A DNA stretch of 15,739 nt from Deltaproteobacteria bacterium (GTDB lineage Bacteria > Desulfobacterota > Dissulfuribacteria > Dissulfuribacterales > JALVPX01): assembly GCA_027031565.1 (NCBI GenBank), contig JALVPX010000142.1, positions 1 through 15,739 on the forward strand, in the 5' to 3' direction. Shown here piece after piece: positions 1 to 6,682 of this stretch; position 1 is the stretch's first letter; each line of letters opens with the position of its first letter. The notes below the pieces were generated by a model. That model saw only the letters and a list, made by a program, of their open reading frames with translations, was not told where the DNA came from and ran no database searches. The translations under genes and the position numbers were made by a program.

Positions 1-894
1 TTGGGGCTCGAATTGGATGTGCTGCCGGCCAATCTGTTTCATCTTTATGAAAGACTCTTTGAAATGAATGGCTGCATCCAGGACATATCTCCCTTGATCA
101 GACAAACAAGGGCCGTCAAGTCTGATTTTGAGATATCAAGAATTAAGGAGGCGTGCAGGCAAGTGGATTCAGTAGTCCAAAAAGTGCCCACACTGTTTGT
201 CTCCGGAATGAAGGAAATCGACTTGGCGGCAGCCATAGAGGCAGAACTTCGCAAACTTGGCCATCCCGGCTACCTGCGGGTAAGGGGTTTCAATCAAGAG
301 CTGACCATGGGCCAGATCCTGTCTGGTCCTGACGGTGCAGTGCCTTCTTGGACGAACACACCGGCAGGCGGAACTGGGGTGTGCCCTGCGTACGGCATGA
401 ATTCTTGTTTTCGGAACCTGCAGCCCGGGGAGCCTCTTTCCATAGATATCGGCGGCTCTTCAAACGGCTATCTTTGTGATCAGACCAGGCTTTTTGCCAT
501 CGGAGAGATAAGGGAAGAAATAAGGGAATATTTCGGAAAAATTTGTTCAGTTCATGATTTCATACGCGACCTTTTGAAGGCTGGTGTACGGTGCGGGGAT
601 ATCTATGAAAGGGCTGTCCACCTGGCGGAATCCCTGGGCCTGGGCCGCTACTTCATGGGGTTCGGAGGGGATAAGGTGAGATTCATAGGTCATGGTCTCG
701 GGATCGAAATCGACGAGTATCCTTTCATCTCCAAAGGCAGCGAAATGATTTTGGAACAAGGAATGGTCGTGGCCATTGAGCCTAAGCTGCTTATTCCTGA
801 CAGGGGTCTTATAGGAATTGAAGACACTTATTTGATTACAGGCAGCGGATGCGAGAGGCTTACTTTAAGCCCGAGGGATATACATATACTTTAA
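1..894 (+). CDS. M24-family metallopeptidase (Xaa-Pro aminopeptidase/creatinase-like), 5' end outside the window
   Basis: This is the C-terminal part of a pita-bread-fold M24 peptidase, the family of cytoplasmic two-metal aminopeptidases (Xaa-Pro peptidase, creatinase-like). Counting from the first base, the five expected metal ligands are present: D149 and D160 eleven residues apart (SIDIGG...CDQTR), H231 (FIGHGLGIE), E260 (VVAIEP) and E274 (GIEDTYL). The H of the GHGLG motif and the glycine-rich surroundings are typical. Residues 1-50 look like the end of a creatinase N-terminal domain, including the linker around LIRQTRAVKSDFEISRIKEA that usually joins it to the catalytic domain. The gene therefore almost certainly begins upstream, and the TTG at base 1 is not a true start. 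It ends 7 bases from the 3' end of the convergent lptD. Family is confident; substrate is not determinable. Confidence 0.87.
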   Translation: MGLELDVLPANLFHLYERLFEMNGCIQDISPLIRQTRAVKSDFEISRIKEACRQVDSVVQKVPTLFVSGMKEIDLAAAIEAELRKLGHPGYLRVRGFNQELTMGQILSGPDGAVPSWTNTPAGGTGVCPAYGMNSCFRNLQPGEPLSIDIGGSSNGYLCDQTRLFAIGEIREEIREYFGKICSVHDFIRDLLKAGVRCGDIYERAVHLAESLGLGRYFMGFGGDKVRFIGHGLGIEIDEYPFISKGSEMILEQGMVVAIEPKLLIPDRGLIGIEDTYLITGSGCERLTLSPRDIHIL

Positions 895-901
895 AGACTC
901 T

Positions 902-3061
902 TTAGAATGAGGGCGTGCTCCAGCCGCCAATGCCCAGAAGTTCCAGATGGACGGTAAATTTCGTGTCGTCCTGATCCCGTTTGAGCCCGGCCTCAATGGC
1001 CCAGCAGCTCGACTGATACCTTATGCCGTATCTGGATTCGAGTTCGCTTTCCTCGGCAAAGGATTTTCTCAATGAATAATTTGCATACCATTGGCGGTTG
1101 ATTGTGGCCCACACGGAAAGGTTCAATTCGTTTATGTGGGTTGTACGGTTATAACGATAATCCATGTCCAATCTGCTGCCGTTTTTGAGGGCTGCATGTC
1201 CAATGAGATTGTAGGTGGTAAAACCTAGGCCATGGAAATTGTAGGTAGTGTCATACCTTAGAAAGAGATTGGGGCGAGGCCTTAATTCAAGCTCTGCATA
1301 CATATCAGACAATTTTTGTTTGTCCCGGTTGAAATTGTAGTCTTGTTCTATCTTTAACCTTATTACGTCGAGATACCGGAGGGTGCCTGCAGAATGATAT
1401 TTTCTTGTCAAAAAGGTGAGAACAGACCATTTTACACTGTTTAAATCCTCGAGACGGTCATATTCATCAAAATCTGGTATGCCTGATTGATCCTTGTCCG
1501 GCCTCAACTGGTACGTGACTCGAGGCCTTATGGTATGCCTGTATTCCCTGCCATACCTCCTGGCAAAGGTTGATGACCAGTCTGCCTCAAAACTGGCCAA
1601 AAGCCTGTTTTTGGTATCGTCCAGCGGTTCCGGGCTCGAACCGTCTGATATTTGATACAAGGATTCATCAATGCCTGCACTTATGAGCAAGTCCCCATAA
1701 CGGGAGCGGTCAAAGGGCAGGGCCAGCCGGGGGGTAAAGCGCACCCTGTTGTACCGGGAGCCTGAATCACGCCAATAATGGACATAATCGGCCTGATAAT
1801 CGAAATAAAAGGGCGTTTCCCACAGGCGCGACCTGAATGCATGGAGCAGGATCCGCGGCAGAGTTTGGACAGTTTCATCCTGTACTCCCGGTATCTGGTT
1901 GTCGTTATATCTCATCTCTCCAGCAATAAAATCGTCCTTGCCTTCCCGGGTGGCCTGAAATGTTGAAGGCCTGATGACGTCTGTGCTGTCCACTAGGGAG
2001 CGGCCAAATTTCCTCTTGAAGATCTTGTTTGTCCTGGAATAGCCCATGGGGCCGTCATCAAACTCATGCAGGTAATCCTTGTCGCTTATGATATCCATGT
2101 CGATCTTGGCCTCGAAACCAAGGGGCAGCTTTTGGTCTGCCTTTCCCCGCAGCCACCACCTCCTGTCATTGTCCCTCACAATAGAGTCCTTGTTGTAGTC
2201 ATTGTCAGTGAGGGTGTCTATCATCACGTTGTAACGGAAAACGCCCTTGTTGAATTCAGATAATACGTACCTGAATTCAACCCCTTCCATCCATCCACGG
2301 TTGCTTATGGGATGTTGGTAAAAGGTGGCATCCATGCTGTCGTTTATGGCCCAGAAAAAGGGAACATTCACTCCGAACCCATTCCTGTCTGATGATGAAA
2401 AATATGGCAGCAGGAATCCTGTTTTCCTGTAACGATTGACCGGAACCAGGAACCAGGGGCTGTAAAGTATAGGTATTCCGCGGATATTGAAGGTGGCATG
2501 CTTTGCCACGGCGTTTCCCTGAAGTGTAAGCTTCAGCTCTTTGCACTTGAAGTTCCAGGCCTGTTTCGGCAGCGGACACGTGCTCAGAGAGGCCTCGACA
2601 GCCTTGTACTCTTCTGGCCCGGTCTTCCACATCTGCTTGGCAAAGAGGTGAATGTTGTTGCGCCTCAAAAAGAGATGCCCATTCTTGATGGTGCCTGTGA
2701 ATGTGGTGAGATCGAGTTCACCCTCGTCTCCGCTCAAGACGTCCTCGGCAAGGTGTATCACCACCCCTCCGGATGCAAGGACCTTCTGCCTTCCGCGGTG
2801 GTAAACGGCCTGATCCGCCTCGAGTCTGAGGCTGCCTCTCCAGACTTGCACACCACCTTGTGCCACTATTACGTCTGTCTTGTGGAGAAAAGTTAGTTTG
2901 TCTGCCCTGATATGCCACGGTTCAGGAAGCTGACCCTGCCCCTTTGTTTCAGAGGCAGAGAGCTGATGCGCCCACACAGGCAAAACCAGGATGCTCATTA
3001 TCAAAAAAGCAATGCGGACAGCCATAAGGGGCTTAGTAGCACATGCCATTATCGCTTTCAA
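902..3061 (-). CDS. lptD: LPS-assembly protein LptD (OstA/Imp), outer-membrane beta-barrel
   Basis: LptD forms the outer-membrane translocon that, with LptE, inserts lipopolysaccharide into the outer leaflet. The 719-residue protein is close to the family's usual 700-800. It starts with a Sec-type signal peptide (hydrophobic stretch about residues 13-31, ending near PVWA), then an OstA/LptA-like beta-jellyroll domain (about 45-160, starting PWHIRADKLTF), then a long beta-barrel with alternating aromatic and polar residues to the C-terminus. The family landmark around residues 190-225 (GIPILYSPWFLVPV..RKTGFLLPYF) is clear. Cysteines lie at 162, 173 and 686; the doubled C-terminal cysteine of E. 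coli LptD is single here. The listed start is a TTG without a good Shine-Dalgarno; an in-frame ATG at 3049 (residue 5) is an alternative. It is the last gene of a minus-strand unit, 27 bases after the PHP gene. Confidence 0.94.
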   Translation of the reverse strand: MKAIMACATKPLMAVRIAFLIMSILVLPVWAHQLSASETKGQGQLPEPWHIRADKLTFLHKTDVIVAQGGVQVWRGSLRLEADQAVYHRGRQKVLASGGVVIHLAEDVLSGDEGELDLTTFTGTIKNGHLFLRRNNIHLFAKQMWKTGPEEYKAVEASLSTCPLPKQAWNFKCKELKLTLQGNAVAKHATFNIRGIPILYSPWFLVPVNRYRKTGFLLPYFSSSDRNGFGVNVPFFWAINDSMDATFYQHPISNRGWMEGVEFRYVLSEFNKGVFRYNVMIDTLTDNDYNKDSIVRDNDRRWWLRGKADQKLPLGFEAKIDMDIISDKDYLHEFDDGPMGYSRTNKIFKRKFGRSLVDSTDVIRPSTFQATREGKDDFIAGEMRYNDNQIPGVQDETVQTLPRILLHAFRSRLWETPFYFDYQADYVHYWRDSGSRYNRVRFTPRLALPFDRSRYGDLLISAGIDESLYQISDGSSPEPLDDTKNRLLASFEADWSSTFARRYGREYRHTIRPRVTYQLRPDKDQSGIPDFDEYDRLEDLNSVKWSVLTFLTRKYHSAGTLRYLDVIRLKIEQDYNFNRDKQKLSDMYAELELRPRPNLFLRYDTTYNFHGLGFTTYNLIGHAALKNGSRLDMDYRYNRTTHINELNLSVWATINRQWYANYSLRKSFAEESELESRYGIRYQSSCWAIEAGLKRDQDDTKFTVHLELLGIGGWSTPSF

Positions 3062-3088
3062 TCGATCATGGAAAAAATATCGAAGTGC

Positions 3089-3817
3089 CTAAATGTTTTT
3101 TCTAACAGGAATGGATCCCTTTCGGTGTTCCTTCCAGGCCAGGCACCTTTTGACTACCTGGTTGCGCCAGCCCATGGTACAGAGGATCTTGGTCAGGGCG
3201 GGCAGGGTGAGGGGATTGGTGACTATCTCTACCTTGTCATCCTTGACGGCCTCTACCACAGCCTCGGGATGGAATTCTGCTTCGATCATGGAATAAGTGG
3301 AATGAAACTGGATTCTTTGATGGGCATCAGATGTGCCGATTACAGGAAGCCCGTGCTGCCTGGCAACCCTTTTTGCCTTATCATTGAAGTCCACATTTTT
3401 TGTATAGAAATGGGAAAATTCCACGGCGTCAAAGAGTTTGATATTCTTTTTAAACAGCCTTCTCAAGGATACAGTGCTCGGGAAGAAGGGATGAGGTGCC
3501 ACTATGAGGCTGTTGGGACCCTTTACCTTGGTCAGATTTCTTACCCTGCTGCGGTCTATTTTGGTGAAATCCGCATTGTAAATTAGTACATGCCTTCCCT
3601 GGATCGTGGCCTCTGTACCGGGGATCAAAATGATGCCTCTTTCAAGGGCATAGTCCCTCAAATAGGTATTCCACGTTACTGCATTATGATTCGTTATGGA
3701 GAGGACCTGATATCCAAGGTCTGCTGCCATGTCTATGAGCTGAGTAGCGCTGTATCTGATAAGATCTTCCGGGTCTTCAGATGTGTGAATATGAAGATCA
3801 GCCTTTAACTTGTTCAT
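3089..3817 (-). CDS. PHP-domain metal-dependent phosphoesterase
   Basis: The 242-residue protein is a single PHP (polymerase and histidinol phosphatase) domain, a cytoplasmic TIM-barrel-like phosphoesterase fold using a multi-metal centre. Motifs run in the expected order: D7-x-H9-x-H11 (ADLHIHTSE), N43-H44 (ITNHNAV), E69 (PGTEAT), H109 (IVAPHPFF), a histidine near 136 (VEFSHFY) and D164-x-H166 (GTSDAH). Most relatives have TDH in the second motif; here the aspartate is asparagine. Small stand-alone PHP proteins include nucleotide and sugar-phosphate hydrolases, so the substrate is open. The gene begins 9 bases after the stop of the CarS-like gene and ends 27 bases before the listed lptD start, which indicates co-transcription. 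The Shine-Dalgarno is weak (TTGAGAA about 8 bases before the ATG). Confidence 0.9.
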   Translation of the reverse strand: MNKLKADLHIHTSEDPEDLIRYSATQLIDMAADLGYQVLSITNHNAVTWNTYLRDYALERGIILIPGTEATIQGRHVLIYNADFTKIDRSRVRNLTKVKGPNSLIVAPHPFFPSTVSLRRLFKKNIKLFDAVEFSHFYTKNVDFNDKAKRVARQHGLPVIGTSDAHQRIQFHSTYSMIEAEFHPEAVVEAVKDDKVEIVTNPLTLPALTKILCTMGWRNQVVKRCLAWKEHRKGSIPVRKNI

Positions 3818-3826
3818 GGTTTTTTC

Positions 3827-4369
3827 TCAATAGGGCCTCCGCCTGATCTTAAGTCTATACAATATGGGAGACAACCATATTTCCAGCAAAGAAAAGGTTG
3901 CTACCAATACAAAAACATCAAACCAGGCAAGACCCAGCCTTTTTTTCATGATTATTAGGGGCATGGCCGATTCAACGACCTGGTCGAGACCTGTTGCCTT
4001 TGCACCGCTGGGCCTGTTCATACGCCTTTTAAGAAAACTTGCAAGGAGGTCTCCGCCCATCGACCATAAAGCAAGTAACGTTCCGTTCAAGGCTTCCACC
4101 CCAAGCAAAGGGGCCAAAATGGTGGTTCCGGCAATGGAAGCCGCCAGGCCCCGCCACGTCTTGTGCGGCCCAAGCAGCGGCCTTCCATCAATCCAATATT
4201 TCCCCATGTCAACGGGCGTGGCAAATTTCTTTCCCAAGAGATGGCGGGCTGCAATAGGCATGAAATTGGCGCATCCCAGCAAAACCAGGAGCGAAATATC
4301 CTTTTTGGCAACGGTCCAAAGTTCGCTCAGTTCCATATTACTCGAAGAGAGGGTTACACTTTGCTGCAT
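3827..4369 (-). CDS. CDP-archaeol synthase-like (CarS/DUF46) integral-membrane cytidylyltransferase
   Basis: The 180-residue protein has about four hydrophobic segments (near 26-41, 75-92, 95-112 and 148-172). It carries the hallmarks of the CarS/DUF46 family, related to CDP-diacylglycerol synthase CdsA: G67PHKTWRG74 after a DGRPLLG stretch, G106DLLASFLKRR116, and a G-L-D-Q motif near 127-130 before a hydrophobic segment. Archaeal members transfer CMP from CTP to unsaturated archaetidic acid; bacterial members have less clear roles, possibly activating a prenyl- or acyl-glycerol phosphate. It is the first gene of the minus-strand unit leading to a PHP protein and lptD. The start is uncertain: an ATG at 4369 is listed, but ATG at 4336 (residue 12, MELSELW) is also possible, and neither has an obvious Shine-Dalgarno. 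Family assignment is from motif recognition; substrate is unknown. Confidence 0.82.
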   Translation of the reverse strand: MQQSVTLSSSNMELSELWTVAKKDISLLVLLGCANFMPIAARHLLGKKFATPVDMGKYWIDGRPLLGPHKTWRGLAASIAGTTILAPLLGVEALNGTLLALWSMGGDLLASFLKRRMNRPSGAKATGLDQVVESAMPLIIMKKRLGLAWFDVFVLVATFSLLEIWLSPILYRLKIRRRPY

Positions 4370-4380
4370 CCAAGTTACAA

Positions 4381-4409
4381 TTTACTTTAACTTTCAAAGA
4401 ATTTATAGT
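4381..4409 (+). promoter_or_regulatory. Candidate sigma70-type promoter for the five-gene operon
   Basis: In the divergent intergenic region, TTTACT (4381-4386; four of six matches to TTGACA) is separated by 17 bases from TATAGT (4404-4409; five of six matches to TATAAT). This would start transcription near 4416, about 58 bases before the first gene. The same AT-rich stretch reads TATAAA on the minus strand (4402-4407) and could serve the CarS-like gene, but no well-spaced minus-strand -35 box is visible. This is a consensus match only. Confidence 0.3.
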
Positions 4410-4473
4410 GATCAGTAATGGCTGGCGATTCAAATTAGAATGCATAGATCCTCGCAAAGAGTAAGATATAAGT

Positions 4474-5142
4474 TTGAAAGTTACAATCATATGTATAGTA
4501 ACCCTGTGCGGCAGAATAGGCCCTGGAATCCTTGGAACAAGGCTTGACCGTTTGAGACTTGAAAAGGCCAGGGCCGCGTCGGATGCCTCCATACTTGGTG
4601 CCGGGACGCTCAGGGAAGGCGAGCCGGAAATGAGGATCGAGGGCAGGGTCCTGCCGCATAACAGGCTTCGGGCCATTGTTACCAAGAGCGGGAAGATTCC
4701 TCTTGACAAAAAAATGTTCAAGCATGGACCTAGGCCCATAATATATACCAGCAGGGAAGGCCTTGAACGGCTTTCACACAAGGCAGCTAATCTATTTGAT
4801 ATTGTTCCTGTTTCGCTTCATCCATCTGGTGGCATCGACCTTGGAAATGTCCTCGAAGATCTTGAAAAAAGGGGGGCAGAAAGCGTCTTGATAGAAGGAG
4901 GCGGCAAGCTTAACCACTCTGCCTTGAGGCAGGGGGTTGTCGATGAGCTTTTGATAACCATTGCCCCCAGGATACATGGCGAGATTGGTGTGCCGAGCCT
5001 CGTGGACGGCACCGAACCTGCAGGTGCCCCCTTTGTGGAGTTGAGGCTTGTTGAGTGCGAACCCCAGGACAGCAGTGAGCTCTTCTTGCGTTACAGGGTG
5101 ATAAATCATCAGGAGAATCTGGCATGGAAAAACAGGATGTAG
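4474..5142 (+). CDS. RibD C-terminal-domain / DHFR-fold pyrimidine- or pterin-type reductase
   Basis: The 222-residue protein is a stand-alone RibD_C domain, an NADPH-dependent reductase fold shared with dihydrofolate reductase. It acts in riboflavin synthesis on the ribosylamino-pyrimidinone and in relatives on other heterocycles. Visible family features are an N-terminal beta strand followed by TLCGRIG (usually S-x-D-G-K-I), ASDASILGAGTLREGEPEM near 35-53 (usually DAxxxGxxTxxxDDP), a central domain with conserved spacing, and LIEGGGKLNHSAL near 139-151 followed by VDELLITIAPRIHGE, both classic. The start is a TTG with only a weak purine stretch upstream, chosen because the family begins within a few residues of this strand. 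The usual active-site aspartate of the first motif is a cysteine. There is no deaminase domain, so this is not full RibD. Its end overlaps the next gene by 19 bases. Substrate unknown; a pterin or pyrimidine is likely. Confidence 0.83.
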   Translation: MKVTIICIVTLCGRIGPGILGTRLDRLRLEKARAASDASILGAGTLREGEPEMRIEGRVLPHNRLRAIVTKSGKIPLDKKMFKHGPRPIIYTSREGLERLSHKAANLFDIVPVSLHPSGGIDLGNVLEDLEKRGAESVLIEGGGKLNHSALRQGVVDELLITIAPRIHGEIGVPSLVDGTEPAGAPFVELRLVECEPQDSSELFLRYRVINHQENLAWKNRM

Positions 5143-5876
5143 CAATACTCTATTCCGGGGGGAAGGATTCATTGGCCCTTTATGCTGTAGCCTCCTTTGG
5201 TGTCCATCCGGAGATAACCAAGGCGCGGAAGGTTCATCTGCTTCACATGCTGAACGGCATGGGGCGATTTCCTGAATGGCCGCGGAAACGCTACGAGATC
5301 GCCTCGAAGATCTTGCGGCGCCAGGTTCCGCTTGATGATGATCCCCTGCAAAGCACTTACATTGAACTCGACACGGGGCGCCTCTTTCAAGGCCTTTGGC
5401 TTGACTGGTATGAAGATCTGATGCCCAAATATGGGGGTAAGAACCTGGTGTGCGTGGCATGCAAGCTCGCTATGCATGCAAAGGCGATACTCTATTGCAT
5501 GGAACACTACGTGCCTTTACTTCTTGTCGGCTATACGCGCAAACAAGGACATTATCCAGAGCAGACTCCAACCTTTATGGATAAATTAGTAGAGCTTTCT
5601 CAACATTTCGGCATAAAGACCATGTTCCCGCTCTATGACGAGTTTGGAGATGAAGATAGTGCGCGCCACTTCTTGGAGGAGTTTGGGCTGCCATCCACAG
5701 GAGGCGGTGAGAGAAAATGCCTTTTCTGCCAGACAAAAACCAGCGCCACTGAGAAGGAAATCGGTTCCTATCTGGATGATATGATTCCGGTGGTTCGGCG
5801 TTATATGGCCATGAAGATTGGAAGGAACATCAAAGGTGCTGCCGAATGTTTTCCCCCAGGGGTGCCCCTTAAATGA
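5124..5876 (+). CDS. PP-loop (adenine nucleotide alpha-hydrolase) ATPase with two CxxC pairs
   Basis: The 250-residue protein has an N-terminal PP-loop S11GGKDS16 after a hydrophobic strand. This ATP-pyrophosphatase signature is used to adenylate a substrate before sulfur or nitrogen transfer (ThiI, TtcA, LarE, QueC, NadE classes). A first pair, C110-x-x-C113 followed by K (LVCVACKLAMHAKA), resembles the CxxCK helix of ThiI/LarE-type enzymes. A strand LLLVGYTRKQGHYPEQ (133-148) sits where QueC-like enzymes bind substrate. A second pair, C199-x-x-C202 (KCLFCQTK), lies near the C-terminus as in QueC zinc sites. Together the four cysteines could bind zinc or an Fe-S cluster. A good Shine-Dalgarno (AGGAGA, 5111-5116) lies inside the preceding gene. 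It overlaps that gene by 19 bases and the next by 4 (ATGA), so expression is coupled. I do not recognise it as a named enzyme; thiolation or amidation of a heterocycle is a reasonable guess. Confidence 0.86.
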   Translation: MEKQDVAILYSGGKDSLALYAVASFGVHPEITKARKVHLLHMLNGMGRFPEWPRKRYEIASKILRRQVPLDDDPLQSTYIELDTGRLFQGLWLDWYEDLMPKYGGKNLVCVACKLAMHAKAILYCMEHYVPLLLVGYTRKQGHYPEQTPTFMDKLVELSQHFGIKTMFPLYDEFGDEDSARHFLEEFGLPSTGGGERKCLFCQTKTSATEKEIGSYLDDMIPVVRRYMAMKIGRNIKGAAECFPPGVPLK

Positions 5877-6682
5877 AGAGTGCCTGCATAATTCCCACCA
5901 AGAACCGGAAGGCATGCGTGTCCCAGGCAATTGAAAGCGTGCTTTCCCAGAAGCTCAAGGTGGATGAAATAGTTGTAGTGGATGACGGCTCCACAGACGG
6001 CACCCCCGCGTTTCTTCGAAAAAGATATCCTTTCGTGAAGATCGTGTGGGCTAAGGGTGCCGGCCCTGGCAAGGCCAGGAACCTGGGAGCCGGGGCTGCC
6101 TCGGCTGAAATCCTCTTTTTTCTCGATTCTGATGATAAATGGCATCAAGAACACACATTGAGGTTGTCGTCAGCCTTTGCCAGAGGCTTTCATGTGGCCT
6201 ATGGAAGAACTGAGACAAGGGACGTAATTACAGGAAGCACGTTTTTTATTCCTGAACCTGGCTACGAGATCGAAGGAAAGTGTTTGAACGAGCTTTTAAG
6301 GTGGTGCCATCTGGTTCCATCTTCGCTTGCAGTCACTAGGCTCGCATTTGAACAGGTCGGGGGGTTTCCTGGCTGTCTGGTGGGCGAAGATTGGCTCTTT
6401 TTCTTGAGGCTTGCCATGCATTACGAATTTTATTTTTGCAGCAGCGTCACCACCTTCAGGAGGCTGCATGAAGAGAGCTTGAGTTGCAGCCGGGCATGGA
6501 AGGGCAGTGAGCTGCTTGATCTGGTGCGCAAGGTGGAAGAATTGGCATTGTCAAGCCACATGGTTGACGAGACTACAGTGAGCATTGTTACCAGCATGAG
6601 GAAACTGGTCAAAGAAAATTGCGCCTGCTGGCGTACTATTCAAGATTGGTACGTGGCTGCAAGGCAGAGGGGTTTGGTTTGA
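5873..6682 (+). CDS. Family 2 (GT-A fold) glycosyltransferase
   Basis: The 269-residue protein is a GT2-type inverting glycosyltransferase, which moves a sugar from a nucleotide-sugar donor to an acceptor. The N-terminal strand SACIIPTKNR leads to the canonical D37DGSTDGT44. A nucleotide-binding helix follows (GKARNLGA, 66-73), then the D85-S-D87 DXD metal motif (FFLDSDDKW), and V-G-E-D-W-L-F-F near 170-177 supplies the catalytic-base region. There is no transmembrane segment, so it is cytosolic or peripheral. The C-terminal helical part (about 205-269) is charged and unremarkable. It starts on an ATGA overlap with the PP-loop gene, with AGGGG 10 bases upstream, and ends on a TTGA overlap with folE2. 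Sitting inside an operon otherwise of small-molecule enzymes, it may glycosylate that product rather than build a surface polysaccharide. Family confident, acceptor unknown. Confidence 0.9.
   Translation: MKSACIIPTKNRKACVSQAIESVLSQKLKVDEIVVVDDGSTDGTPAFLRKRYPFVKIVWAKGAGPGKARNLGAGAASAEILFFLDSDDKWHQEHTLRLSSAFARGFHVAYGRTETRDVITGSTFFIPEPGYEIEGKCLNELLRWCHLVPSSLAVTRLAFEQVGGFPGCLVGEDWLFFLRLAMHYEFYFCSSVTTFRRLHEESLSCSRAWKGSELLDLVRKVEELALSSHMVDETTVSIVTSMRKLVKENCACWRTIQDWYVAARQRGLV
6666..6672 (+). promoter_or_regulatory. Ribosome binding site fixing a TTG start for folE2
   Basis: AGAGGGG lies 6 bases before the TTG at 6679, whose last two bases form the start of the glycosyltransferase stop (TTGA overlap). 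It supports this TTG over the upstream in-frame ATG at 6619 and the downstream ATG at 6715. Confidence 0.5.

Noticed and set aside
2912..3586. A 224-codon plus-strand open frame across the lptD/PHP junction
   Set aside because: It is antisense to two confidently identified genes, has no recognisable domain, and its composition mirrors the opposite-strand codons.
3864..4418. A 184-codon plus-strand open frame opposite the CarS-like gene
   Set aside because: The minus strand has clear CarS motifs; this frame shows no motif, signal or ribosome binding site.
4792..5460. A 222-codon minus-strand open frame opposite the RibD_C and PP-loop genes
   Set aside because: It has low-complexity Arg/Pro/Ser composition, no family features, and is antisense to two well-supported genes.
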